DNA from: Rosa chinensis
Lineage: Eukaryota > Streptophyta > Magnoliopsida > Rosales > Rosaceae
Length of the DNA: 64,000 bases
Reading direction: 5' to 3'
Assembly: GCF_002994745.2 (NCBI RefSeq)
Contig: NC_037093.1
Location: 68,653,510-68,717,509 of the forward strand
In this document: in pieces, positions 24,558 through 36,577 of the stretch
How positions within the stretch are numbered: position 1 is the stretch's first letter
Layout: the number at the start of each line of letters is the position of its first letter
Translations under genes and position numbers: made by a program
Notes under the pieces: model-generated
What the model was told of the DNA's origin: nothing
Database searches by the model: none
What the model saw: the letters and a program-made list of their open reading frames with translations, nothing else

Positions 24558-27500
24558 TTCTCCCACTTGGACTAACATTGTCTATTTGCAGAACAATTGA
24601 ACCAATAACTTGTATTAAACAACAACTGAAGTGTGCACTTGAAACATGTAAAAAATTCAGATCTCATTCAGCTTGGTCAAACACAGAAACTAATGCAGAA
24701 TTTAGAACCAACTAAGTTTGGAACAAACACATTGGTTAAAAACTACTAACACCAGCTACTGTGTTCACAGAAGCTTTAAGTGATAACAAGAGAGCTATAT
24801 GGCAAGTATATCTACCTGTAATGCCATTTTGCTCACAGTCTATCAGAATGATTTTGATAAAACAAAATCTTGACAACAACCTCTAAACACCAGTGAACTT
24901 GTAGTTGTTTTTCTATAACTGAAAATCTATGCAAGCATAGCAGTTCACCTAATAACACACAATGCTCAAAATGACAACATCCATAAATAAATAACCAGTT
25001 TTTGAAATACCTCAATTTTATTTATAACTTGCAGATGCAAAATACAAATATTAGAAAATTCAAAAACTAAATTGGAACTGTTACACATGAATAAAAATTC
25101 AAAAAATGAATCTAAACTCCCACTGAACTCAAGCTTCCAAACTAGACAATACCCCCATATTTTCTGTATGTCTCTTAAAATTTGCAACTAACAAGGCCTT
25201 GGTGAATGGATCTGCAAGCTGGGATTCTGTGTCAATGTTTAAACCAATAACTTCACTATGCTTTACTCTCTCTCTTACACTGTAATATTTCAAATCAATA
25301 TGCTTGAGGTTATTTGACCTCTTACTGTTCTTGCCAAAAAATAATGCAGCTTCATTATCACAATAAATCTTAAGTGCATCTGATACAATTGAGCTCAACA
25401 CTTTGGTCTGCATTAAAAAATTCTTAATCCATAAACCTTCACACATTCCTTCATAAATAGCTATGAATTCAGCCTGCATAGTGGAGGTAGAGACCAGTGA
25501 CTGTTTCATAGTTTTACATGCCACAGCCCCTCCTGCAAGCATGAACACATAACCAGATGTGGACTTCTTTGAATATGGATAATTTCCTGTAAAATCTGAA
25601 TTAGTGTAGCCTACTAATTCCAGTTGCTTTACTTTCCTATATACCAACATGTGTGATTTGGTCCTCTATAAATATCTAAGTACCTTTTTTCCTGCAGTCC
25701 AATGTTCTTGAGTAGGATTTGATTGAAATCTAGACAAAATTCCAACTGCAAAATCTAAATCAGGTCTTGTACCTGTGCATACATGAGGCTGCCTATTAGT
25801 CTAGCATAAGGTTTGCTATCCATATCAGACAGCTTCCCCCCATTTTTAGAATTTTTATTCTTTGACAGTTTATCTCCTTTTGTCATAGGAGCTTCACTTG
25901 ATGCACAAGTTTCCATCCCATATCTCTTTAAAACTTTTAAAATATAGTTTTGTTGAGATAAGCCTAATAAACCATGTGCCCTATCTCTCTTGATTTCAAT
26001 ACCTAGAACATAAGAGGTTTCTCCTAAATCTTTCATGTCAAAATTATTTGACAGAAAAGTTTTGGTGTCTTTAAGTAACTTAATATTGCTGCTAGCTAAA
26101 AGAATATCATCCACATACAGTATGAGAAAAATAAAGTTCTTTCCAACTGTTTTCATGTACACACATTCATCAACTATATTTTTTGTAAAACCAAATGATG
26201 AAATCACAGAGTCAAACTTCTTATACCATTGCCTAGAAGCTTGTTTAAGTCCATAAATGGATTTCTTTAGTCTGCATACATGGTTTTCTTTTCCAGATTT
26301 CACAAAACCCTCAGGCTGTTTCATATAAATGACTTCATCTAGTTCCCCATTTAAAAATATTGTTTAACATCCATTTGGTGCAATTCCATGTTATAACGTG
26401 CCACTAAAGCCATTATAATTCTGAATGAATCTTTTGTGGATACAGGAGAAAAAGTTTCAGTATAGTCTATGTCTTCCTTTTGTGTGAAACCCTTGGCTAC
26501 CAACCTAGCTTTATGCCTCTCTATGTTACCATTGGCATCCCTTTTGGTCTTAAATACCTATTTGCACCCTATGGCTTTCTGGTTTGGATCAGGTTTAACT
26601 AGCTCCCACACTTTGTTTTGACTCATGGATGAAATCTCAGCTTCCATAGCTTTCTGCCATTCTTCAACTTCACTGCTTTCTAATGCTTGTTTAAAACTCA
26701 ATGGATCACTGTCATATGCAAGGACATCAATTTCTTGCATGTAAACAGCATAATCACTATCACTACTAGAAATATGCCCTATGGGCACAGCCCTATTGGG
26801 CACGACCTTCTTTCTGTGGCCTCTATACGGTCAATAGGGACAAATGGGTTTATTTAGTGGCCTCTACTAGCAAAATATATTCTCCCCATAAACTAGTCTT
26901 CTTTCTCTCTGGGATCTCCTAGGCTGAGGGTTAACATTTTCTAATTGCACATTTTGGGCTACATCAGGTGCTTCATCACCTAAGGCTACTGGCTCTACTG
27001 AATCTCAATTATTAACTTCACTTTCTGAAACAACAGTTTGCATTTCATTTTAAGATATTAAAGGTAAAAATTTTTCTAAAGTCTCATTTTCTGCAATTTC
27101 TTCAAACTCTAAAGACAAGTCTTCAAAACTTGTATTACAGACTACTTCATTCAAGAATTTTGCTTGATTTGTTTCAAAAGTCCTGGTTGTATGATAAGCT
27201 GAATAAAATTTATAACCCTTTGATTTTTCACAATATCCTATGAAATGGCAACTCACCTTTTTTGGATCTAACTTCTGCGTCAAGGCATCATGTGTTTTAG
27301 CCTCAACTTTGCATCCCCAAACATGATAGTGATGCAAGCTTGGTTGTTTTCCACACCAAATCTCATAAGGTGTCTTTTCTACAGATTTACTAGGTGATCT
27401 ATTGCAAATGTAATTTGCAGTCTTAAGAGCCTCACCCCATAAATATTTTGGCAGACCTGAAGTGCACATCATACTCCTCACCATGTTTAACAAGGTTCTA

Positions 27501-29400
27501 TTTTTTTTTCACCATGTTTAACAAGGTTCTATTTTTTCTTTCTGCTATTCCATTTTGTTGAGGATTATAGGGAGTTGTATATTGAGCTTTAATGCCATTT
27601 TCTTGTAAGTAAAGTGCAAAAGGTCCCTTTTGCTGGCCTACCTCAGTATGTTTACCATAGAACTCACCTCCTCTATCAGATCTCACTACTTTAATTTTCT
27701 TTTCAAGCTGTAATTCAACTTCAGTTTTATATACTTTGAATGCCTCAAGAGCTTGTGATTTTTTTGACAACAAGTAGATATAGCAGTATCTTGAGAAGTC
27801 ATCTATGAATGTGATGAAATAAAAGTTTCCACAGAGTATCTTATGTTTGAATGGACCACATATATCTGTATGAATTAGTTCTAAGAGATTTTGACTTCTT
27901 AAGGTCTTCTACTTCCTGCAGTTTGTCAATTTTCCCTTAAAACATTCAATGCAATCATCCAAGTCTGTATAATCCAATGCAGGAAAAATTTTATTTTTCT
28001 CGAGTGTTTTAAGTCTTTCTTTAGATATATGGCCTAGTCTCTTGTGCCATAACTTTGCAGACTTATTATTGAACAGAGTTCTTTTTATACCAGTAATGTT
28101 GTTATCTAAATTCATGTTTTCATGGTTCTCAATCAATAGAATTTCCTGCTTAATAATAGAACAATCCAATCTCAACTAATTATTTGAAAACATTCCACAA
28201 CCAATGTATTCAGAACCCTGAAATAATTTTATTCCACTAAAATCAATAATGAGTTTGCATCCAATACTAACTAAAAGCCCTACTGAAATAAGATTCCTTT
28301 TTAAAGAAGGAAAATAATAAACATTGTCCTGAAAAATAAGTTTTCCTAATCCTAAGTCGATCTTCAGAGTTCCAATAGCCTTAACTGCTACCCTTGTTCC
28401 ATTTCCCACACAGACCTGCTGCTCACTTTTCCTTGGTGCCCTCCTCTTTGTTAAACCGTGCAATGAGGTGGTAATCTGAATAGGTGAGCCTGAATCTAAC
28501 CAATAAGTGTGTGAATCTACATTTATTAAATTAACTTCTAGAGAAAAGACTGAATTAGGAAATGACTCACCCTTTTTGATCATCCAAGCTTTAAAGCCAT
28601 TGCAATCCCTCTTCATGTGCCCTATCTTTTTACAGAAATAGCACTTATACTTAAAGACTTTTCCAGCTTTAGCTTCTGCAGGTTTCCCAGCTACTTTAGT
28701 GATGGTGGTCTTTTTAGGCTTAAGCTTATTCTGCTTTTTCCACTTTGGCTTCTCAACCAAGTTAACTGTAGTAGTTGGTGCTCATTCTCTCTCAATTCTT
28801 TCCTCCTCATCCACACAGATAGAGATTAGCTTATTGAGGTTCCATTTGGTCTCTAGGGCATTATATGAAGTTCTCAGGTTGCTGTAGGTGTTTGGCAGAG
28901 AATGAAGTGCCACATGCACTACCTGCTCATCTTTAACTCCCATGTCTAGGTCTCTGAGCCTAGAATTAATATCAATTAGCTGCATAATGTGCTCCCTCAC
29001 ACTGCCCTTCCCAAAAAAACTCAGTTCATTGAACTTCCTAGACAACCTAGCTGCCTCAGCTTTGTCACTCTCTATATTTGTCTGCAATTGCCTCCAGAAA
29101 GTCCATGGCTAACTCGGACTCCTCTATAGACCCTTTCACTGTGTCAGACATAGTACACCTAATCACATTTTTGGCTTTCCTGTTGCTGCTATACCACTCC
29201 TTATAAAGCCTCCTATCCTCATTTGTACTTTCATTATCTAGTTCAAAAGGTTGGTCCTCAATTAGGCAAAGATCCATGTTTTGATGCATGGACAAGTAAA
29301 ATTCCACCGGATTTCTCCACTTCTTATAGTTCCACCCATTAAGCATCTCAACCTGACCTAAGGTCACAACAAGAGGTCCTAGACAAAAGAAAAAATAAAA
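24257..29400 (-). mobile_element. Decayed Ty1/copia retrotransposon, minus strand
   Basis: Polyprotein parts run in order on minus. Gag is at 29367-28782. Then come a CCHC zinc knuckle (CYFCKKIGHMKRDC) and protease DSG within 28760-28176, the GAG-pre-integrase domain (LWHKRLGHISKERL, 28175-27909), integrase (27773-27050), RT with YVDD (26803-25755) and RNase H (25650-25129). The order is copia. It is split by many frame changes: a gag shift near 29065-29087, a 31-bp duplication within integrase at about 27481-27542, and stops between 26324 and 26558. The upstream LTR and primer site were not found. The 24.56-25.12 kb part is non-coding element sequence. No host gene was disrupted that I can see. 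Confidence 0.85.
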
Positions 29401-29909
29401 AGTGTAAGCTACTGCATTGTTCCATTTTGTGTGTTTAAAACTTCATTTAAATTTTATGTGTTTCATGCAAGGTTCAAAAGAAAGCAATCAAAACAAAACA
29501 ATCAATTGCTCAAGCATAGAAACACAACTTCAAACAATAGTCCCAAAAACTGCAATAATATCAAGTAATGCCTTTGTGGCATAAAACTTAACATTATTAA
29601 GATTCTAAATCACCATGCTATATCCTGCATATACCAGTTATTTGTTGAAACAATCATATCTTTAGATAAGAAAAGTCTCAAAAATCAGTGTAGGTATTTG
29701 AGTTTATACATGGTGTTGTACCATAATCAAGATTACACAGTGAACATCTTCCTTGGAAGAACAAAATATAAGTGTAATTTTAAAAATGGCAACACAAGTG
29801 TTAATTTGTTCAGTTTTAAGAATTTCTCTAAAAAATGATTCATTGCTTTGTGCAACATGATTAAAAACTACAATAAGAAATTCACAAATCAAAATTAATA
29901 ATTTTGTGC
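29401..29909. other. AT-rich spacer between copia and Pack-MULE
   Basis: No gene is recognised. It may include the decayed 5' end of the copia element, but no LTR-like termini or tRNA-primer site could be identified. Confidence 0.4.
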
Positions 29910-29918
29910 TTTATCTAA

Positions 29919-31485
29919 GGGCTAAATACAAATTACTACCCTGTGGTATAGGTCTAAAATCAATTTAGTCCCTAAACATTCAATTTCATCAAAAACACCC
30001 CTGCATTATGATTTATCATCCAATAGGTCATTCCGTCTTGCTTCCGTCAAATGGAGCCGTTAAACAGCTGACTTGGCATGCCACGTCAACTCTAATGAGA
30101 CCCACAAGAAAGGTAAAATACCAAAATTAACCCTGGCTCTCTTTAAACCCAGCTTTCACCCAAAACCCTTGTTATGCGGCTTTCTTTCTTAACACAATCC
30201 CAAATCAAAAAAAATTTCGAGAAATCCAGAATTTCTTTCATGTGAAGAATTAACAGTTTTGGTGAAGTCTGGGTTAGAGACTCGGAGTAATGAAGAGGGA
30301 CTCAATTGCATCCACCTTATCAAATTCAAAAGATTTATTCTTTTTCAATTCCATCGAATCACTCACATTGTATAAAACCCAGAACCCAAAATTGGTTCTT
30401 GATCTTAAAGTTCAAGTCTTTCACCTCTCTCTTTCTTCACAATCCAATCCCGGTCTTATTACTTCGATTCCATCATTTGGGCCGTCTTAATTTGTATCCA
30501 AATCTCTGATTTCAATATGCTAAAATAGCACCGTCTTCGTTTTGGCGAGAATCGAAATGGTTAACGAGCTCAACCTCGACACTTTGCTCCGCTACGCAGT
30601 CACTAACGTCATCGGCTTTCCTCCCTCGCCGTCCAATTTCACCTTCTCTAAGGTTCGCTACCTCTCTCTGGCTCTCTAATGTTTTATATCTCTGCACGCA
30701 TTTTTGAAATTTGAGAATCGGATTTTGTGTTGTTTGTGAATGAACTTGAGTTCGAGCATGGACAATCGAATCCGACTTATCTGATGCAAGTAGGATCCGG
30801 AGCGTTGGTGAAATGCTATGTTTTGAGAAAGAAGCCGCCGGGGAAGTTGCTTCAGTCTGCTCAAGTTGTGGAGAGAGAATTCCAGGTTAACCCATCAAAC
30901 TTTGTTCTCTCTCTCTCTCTCTCACCGATTGTTCTTATTTTTGCGGCTATGTAATTTACTTCCTGATGCTCGTTTGAAATTGAAATCAAGATCATATGCT
31001 GAGCTGAGAATGTTGTAATTTTTTAATTTTGGAGCTACACGTTCTTCAAGCATTGGGTAATCATACTGTAGTTTCAGTTCTGAAAGTTTTTTGTTTGTGT
31101 ACTGATCCAAGTGTGATTGGAACCGCTTTTTACATCATGGATTTTTTAGAATTAATGGCGCATTTTTGTTAACCCCAGGCTACCGGTATTAGTTTTTGAT
31201 TTGGGACTGTGTTAAGAAAGAAAGCCGCATAACAAGGGTTTTGGGTGAGAGCTGGGTTTAAAGAGAGCCAGGGATAATTTTGGTATTTTACCTTTCATGT
31301 GGGTCCCACCAGAGTTGACGTGGTATGCCATGGCAGCTGTTTAATGGCTCCATTTGATGGAAGCAAGACGGAAGGACCTATTGGATGATAAATCATAATG
31401 CAGGGGTGTTTTTGATGAAATTGAATGTTTAAGGACCGAATTGATTTTAGACCTATACCACAAGGTAGTAATTCATATTTAGCCC
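29919..31485 (+). mobile_element. Pack-MULE carrying IBR3-like exons (1567 bp)
   Basis: Long terminal inverted repeats of about 290 bp bound the element: left 29919-30215, right 31190-31485. Both read GGGCTAAATA...ATTACTACC...GTGGTATAGGTCTAAAATCAA inward and end at a CCCAAATC word. A perfect 9-bp duplication, TTTATCTAA, flanks it at 29910-29918 and 31486-31494. Together these are diagnostic of Mutator-like elements. Instead of transposase, the interior carries the leader, exon 1, intron, exon 2 and further intron sequence of an acyl-CoA dehydrogenase-family gene (see the gene-fragment entry), making it a Pack-MULE. Confidence 0.93.
30557..30885 (+). pseudogene. Captured exons 1-2 of an IBR3-like acyl-CoA dehydrogenase gene
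   Basis: Exon 1, 30557-30652, begins MVNELNLDTLLRYAV and ends SNFTFSK before a GT. Exon 2, 30751-30885, is preceded by AG and reads [20 protein letters not shown]...[22 protein letters not shown] before another GT. In-phase joining gives 77 residues matching the N-terminal kinase-like (APH) domain of IBR3/ACAD10-type proteins, which in plants act in peroxisomal conversion of indole-3-butyric acid to auxin. Family recognition is from memory of HGQSNPT and [10 protein letters not shown]. Both exons lack stops, so the insert may be young or constrained. The catalytic part of the domain and the dehydrogenase are absent; not a functional enzyme. Confidence 0.85.
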
Positions 31486-31494
31486 TTTATCTAA

Positions 31495-33236
31495 TTATTC
31501 ATGGTTTATTAACCATGTTTTGCATATATGAAAACACAACAAGACTGCAAAAAACCATATTCCGGAGATTTATACTCAATTCTTGTCAGCTTTAAATTTC
31601 ATACTCAACTGAAAGCAACAAAATTATCAAGAATATCAATCACATATGCATTTGCATATCAAGAACATCACATCCATATATTCATTATCAATTGAAACAT
31701 CAGTCGATATTTGTTATGAGCATGATCGATATTTGTTATGAGCAAAATTACCCTATTGTCTTGGAGTTATTAGGTTAACTATGACTATAGTTGGTATTAA
31801 TGGTATTCCTGAGTGAATGACTACATGTGTGTGTGTATATATATATATTTATACATGAAATATATATGCATTGATGAATCTTTGTGATGATTGTCATGTG
31901 AAGTTTGTGTAGGAATATTTGTGTAATGAATTGTTAGAATCAGTGTGATGATTGCCATGTGAAGTTTGTGTATGAATATTTGTGTAATGAATTGTTGGAA
32001 TCAGTTTGATAAATCTTTGTGATGATTACTATCTGAGTGATGACGGGCGAAATCTGTGTGATGATCAGCTAGACAATTGCTATCTATGTGATGATCAGTA
32101 GGACAATGGCTATCTGTGTAATGACCGGCGAAATCTGTGTGATGATCAGCTGGACAATTGCTATCTCTGTGATGATCCTTGAAATCTATGTGATGATCAG
32201 TAGGACGATGGCTATATGTGTGATGACCGGTGGAATCTGTGCGATGATCAGTGTGACGACTGCTCGGTACGTAACGGAACTGAACTATTATTAAGTTAAC
32301 AATAATCGAGAAGACTGCTGTGATGGTCGGGGCTACCTACAGACGTCAGAGTGTGGGATTACGTTGATTACTATGATTTGAATTGCTTGACTTAGTGTGA
32401 CCTCCTGAACTAAATTATATGCAGGGGTTACCATGAATTGTTTTACTTGTTTTGAATTGTGATTGCTTTGTTTCTTCTTGATTGTATTGATTGATGGTTT
32501 GATTTATCTTAAGAGCCATAGTGGTGACGAATTGTACTCTGTGGTGAGGATAGGAATGTGATTCATTGATTTTTCACCTTTGATGTCATGTCGATGACAA
32601 AAAGCTCCCAGGGGGAGGGAATGAGTGTGATTTGGAATTCGCCGTAGTGCGTTACAATAACGTCAAACATTGCTTGAGGAAGTCTTACGTAAATACGATA
32701 TGCATGGAAAGATATGGAATTGATGGCCGTAGGTGTGAGATATGTGCATATCGTTGTTTAGGTTGAGGTGACTTAAGAAATGTGTTTTACTTTGTGATTT
32801 TGAGTTTACTCATACGGGCTTGCAAAAGCTTACCGGGTTTGTTGTGTGACAACCCGGTGCACCATTCAAACTGTGTAGGGGTTAATCTTACAGGTCAGGA
32901 TAATCGGGGCTGAAGCTGAGGTAGCGCTTTTGCAACTTTACCGTAGGAAGCCATTTTTGTGACTTTACCATTGATAAGGACTTCCGTTGTATAATTAACT
33001 CTGAGCAGCATTTACGTTTTATTTTTTTGTTGACAATTTAATTCGTAAGCTTATGTAATATATGACTCTATGGAGCGGGTCAATATGGTCACAGTGGGTT
33101 CAGGGCATCAATATGTAATTGGTTTAAAAGGAAAAAAGTTTACAGGTATTTTGTATTGATGGCTGAACGTTCACGCATATGTAATTATGAGATTATATAT
33201 CGATTTTTATTTGTGTTAAAAATCAGGGGCGTGACA
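31495..33236 (+). mobile_element. Gypsy-type LTR-like fragment with minisatellites
   Basis: The right end, AATCAGGGGCGTGACA at 33236, resembles the end of the LTR-like element at 56128 (AAATCGGGGCGTTACA). The AAGCTTACCGGG...ACAACCCGGTGCACC segment near 32827-32864 and the GTGTAGGGG...TTACAGGTCAGG segment at 32873-32900 are typical of long plant gypsy LTRs. No matching 5' terminus or target duplication was found, so the left border is uncertain. Contains the repeats at 31880-32260. Confidence 0.45.
31880..32260 (+). repeat. TGTGATGATC-based minisatellite
   Basis: Two direct copies of a 70-75 bp unit (GATGATTG[TC]CATGTGAAGTTTGTGTA...) at about 31883-32010 are followed by a higher-order repeat of roughly 110 bp from about 32050. 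That repeat is itself built from short TGTGATGATCAG and GACAATGGCTATC words. The open frame over it (32088-32294, + strand) is a by-product of the repeat. Confidence 0.75.
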
Positions 33237-33640
33237 GGTTCTAGTCAAAAACTAGATTTCAACCTCTTTGTTCTTAATAGAGCTGGCTGAGTTTACCCAA
33301 TAACCAAGCTGACAACTTGACAAGTCTCATACAACACTCCTTACCATTTTCATTGTTGAACAGTGATCTGATTTTGGAGCACAGATGCAAGACGAGTTTT
33401 TTATTTTTTTTATTTTTTTTTTTTATTAAGAATATGAGATTCTTAATGACTAAATTGGGTAAGAAATAATAATTAAAAGAAAAAAAAGATAAATGGCGAC
33501 AGATATATGGAGAGTGCTCCTAGGGGTCTTTATCGAAGTCGTAGACGAGGTGTAAAGAGAAACAATGGGGTAAAATAGGAAGTTTAAAGAGCTAAAAATT
33601 GAAGGGAGATCCAAATACTAAATAGAAAGGTCTGAATAGA
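33237..33640. other. Spacer left of the MYB duplication
   Basis: No gene. The 33560-33640 stretch (GGGAGATCCAAATACTAAATAG...GGTCTGAATAGAC) resembles a repeat seen twice, in inverted orientation, inside the large insertion of copy B (about 41700-41740 and 46345-46404). Confidence 0.4.
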
Positions 33641-33758
33641 CGCACTGTAATGAAATCTTTCATTTCAAGAGGGAAAAAGGAGTCTTTAGTTTTTCTATTT
33701 TAGAAACAAAATTGGACATTACTAGTCTTTCATTTTAGACGTACCCTAATTTAAAGAA

Positions 33759-34469
33759 GGGTATATTCCTTCTATGGTATCTGAGGTCTGGCCAATTGGA
33801 CACTTTGATACCTAGTCTTCAAAAGAGGATAATTTAATACATGAACTTAGGCTCCGTCTGATAGTTTGGTACTTCTGATAATTTTTTCAGTTAAATGTAA
33901 GGATAAAATTGACATGTAGAATAGTAGAATATATGTATAAAAACAAAATAAAAAACATGAGTATTGTGGGTTAATGACTATCAGCCTTCTGGGTCTTCAT
34001 CATTTTTTGCATCATTTGGGAGAAAATGAACATGAATTAATGCTTTTGAGTTATGTTGAAAATGACATAATTGAATTTTATGTTTAAAAAATTTAGTCGT
34101 CGTGATTTGAACACTCACGAGCTACTTTCAGTGGATTAGACATAGTTCGGTGGAATAGTCTCGTGGGTGTTCAAATCACGATTACTATATTTCTTAAAAA
34201 TAAAATTCAATTATTTCATCTTCAACATAACCCATAAGTATTAATTCATACCCATAAAATGATGAAGAACCGCCATCAACCACAAAACTCATGTTTTTTA
34301 TTTTGTTTTTATACATATATTCTAAATGTCAATTTTATCCTTACATTTAACTGAAAAATTAACAAAGTACCAAAGTGTCGGAGCCTAATTTCAGATATCA
34401 AATTATCCTCTTTTAAAAACTATGTACCAAAGTGTCCAATTTATATGGTACTATAGAAGGAATTTACCC
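33759..34469. mobile_element. MULE-type MITE in unit A (711 bp)
   Basis: The arms of about 300 bp are inverted copies. The left starts GGGTATATTCCTTCTATGGTA; the right, reversed, starts GGGTAAATTCCTTCTATAGTA. Both continue through AATTGGACACTTTG, AAAGAGGATAATTT and ACATTTAACTGAAAAA-type words (shown for one strand). Flanks are TTTAAAGAA (33750-33758) and TTAAAAGAA (34470-34478), a 9-bp duplication with one mismatch. No coding content. Confidence 0.82.
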
Positions 34470-34711
34470 TTAAAAGAATTAAATAGACTAAAGGAAGAGC
34501 ATAACACAATTGGCATATATAATTAATAAAGCTGCATTGAATTTCCTGCACGAAAACTTTCAATTGGATGCATTAACATCACGCACATGCATAACTGAGA
34601 AATTAATTGATAGAGGAATATTCAAGGTCCAGTAGCTCAAGCAATTTTATTTGGCATGTCCTGTTGATCGGTGCAGCAATCTCCGACGTCGATAACGTTT
34701 ACCTTAGATTC

Positions 34712-35645
34712 TCAAATCTCGGGGAAGTCGGTTTGGAATTCAGATATGTCGAGTTGGGTAGCATTGAAATCCATTATGAAATTGTTCCACCAAAGGTCAT
34801 CCCTCAGATATTCATCATCACCAGTACCGTTATTATTGGTTGCTCCAACTCCAACTCCAACGTCAACATCGTGAGGCTGACGATGATGATCTTCGTCTTC
34901 AATGACATTGTCTTTGGTCAAATGTGGGTCGTCCTCATCAGCGGCAGAGGATGTGAAGCCCTCCTTGATCTCCTCATCTTTTGACACTTCTAAGTGATTT
35001 TCTTCTTCTAGCTTCCTCTTTAAGGTGGAATTCCAGTAGTTTTTTATTTCATTGTCAGTTCGCCCTGGTAACCTTCCGGCTATCAATGACCATCTACACC
35101 AAGTGTATAGTGAACAGAAAGTTAAGAAAGAATAACGTACGTACTAATTGATTACCTCGCATACAATTAGTTAAGTAGGGTTTTTACGAAAAGAGTCAAA
35201 AACTATACTGAATTTTTTTGGGAATTGATATTAACAAAGTTGTGAGCGGTGTTTTTCCATAACAATTCTCTTCTCAAGTTCAGTTCAAGCTAGACTCATT
35301 CATTTTCGATCCAATTTCATCACACCTACACCGCCATATATAACCACAACTACCTCAACAGTTCGCCCAAAAAAAGGTTTTATTTTTATTTTTTATACCC
35401 CAGGGAAGTAAGTAAGGGATTACCTGTTTCCCAGGAGTTTGTGGAGCCTGATGATGAGCTCTTCTTCATCTTCTGTAATGTTGCCTTTGATGATATCAGG
35501 CCTCAGATAGTTCAACCACCTGAGTCTCACACTCTTCCCACATCTCTTCAGACCTGCCCACAAACACATGCACTTATCATAAACGAAACAAGAGGTTCGT
35601 CATGCATGGAAATTAATTATAATGAATTGCAGCGAGTCAAAGGTG

Positions 35646-35677
<32 letters not shown>

Positions 35678-35867
35678 TATATATAGTGCTATACATGAAT
35701 GAAACACAAGAAATTAAACTTGAATTGCCTGTTTCCCTGGATAGTTTGCCCCATTTTCCGACACCGTGTTTTTTGACGTAGGCTTTGACAATCTGGTCTT
35801 CACTTGCTGCCCAGGCTCCTTTCTTCAGTCCATCATTCTTATCATAGTAAGTACTGCTTCGCCCCAT
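34712..35867 (-). CDS. R2R3-MYB transcription factor, copy A (TT2-like)
   Basis: Minus exons 35867-35729, 35553-35424 and 35093-34712 join in phase to 651 nt, 216 residues. R2 (about residues 13-64) and R3 (about 66-115) have the spaced tryptophans ([48 protein letters not shown]). R3 carries the bHLH-binding signature, [20 protein letters not shown], so an R/B-type bHLH partner is likely. The wording around R3 and the CGKSVRLRW of R2 fit TT2-like activators of proanthocyanidin genes; this is inference. The tail is acidic and ends [12 protein letters not shown]. Odd points: intron 1 starts with GC, not GT (35728-35727), and the second cysteine usual in KSCRLRW is valine. Introns sit at standard R2R3 positions. 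Confidence 0.88.
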
Positions 35868-36104
35868 CTCTCTCTCTCTGTAGCGGCTCGATCTATGATA
35901 TAGTCGAGCTTCACAATATTACTAGATACACACACACACATATATATGAATTAGTTACTAATCTCTCTCTCCATCTGTCGGTCTCTCAGAGTTGTGTCCT
36001 CTAATTGGAGGTAAGGAGGTGAAGATATATATCTGGAACCCGAATTCATTTCTCTCGATCTGTCGGTCTCTAGGAGTTGTGTCTACTAATTACAGGTAAG
36101 GAGG

Positions 36105-36141
<37 letters not shown>

Positions 36142-36144
<3 letters not shown>

Positions 36145-36527
36145 TTTTCTCAGGTGCGAACGTCTGTACCGAAATTTCGGTACGGATTTCCTGTTTTCAC
36201 CCACTTTCCTATCACATATTTTGATCTTAACCGTTCAGTATTTAGGTCCTACTGTATAGATCATCTCTACAAAACTTCAGCCAATTTGGTGATTGTTAGG
36301 ACATCCAAAACTGCAATTTACACGAACGAACCGAATCTATCTAACCGGCACCTTTCTTGTATATTGTTGTAATTTGCAGTTTTGAATGCCTTAACGATTA
36401 CCAAATTGGCTGAAATTTTGCATTGGTGCTCTATACATTAGGACCTAAAAACTAAATTGTTAATATGTGAAAATGTGATTGGAAAGTGGGAAAAAATGGA
36501 AAATCTGTACCGTCTACACCGTAGCCG

Positions 36528-36530
<3 letters not shown>
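36142..36530. mobile_element. Fold-back MITE inside a (TA)n tract
   Basis: Two arms of about 160 bp are inverted copies. AGCCAATTTGGTGATTGTTAGG on the left pairs with ACGATTACCAAATTGGCT on the right, and TTTAGGTCCTACTGTATAGA with TCTATACATTAGGACC. They flank a short loop. Long TA runs border it on both sides (36110-36140 and 36531-36575), so a TA target, as for Tc1/mariner-type elements, is plausible but cannot be proven. Absent from the matching place in unit B. Confidence 0.7.

Positions 36531-36577
<47 letters not shown>

Noticed and set aside
31880..32260. CRISPR-like array
   Set aside because: The repeats are degenerate tandem units without unique spacers, in plant nuclear DNA.
36533..36575. 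Short frames with repeated Tyr-Ile residues near the TA runs
   Set aside because: Direct translation of (TATA)n microsatellites.
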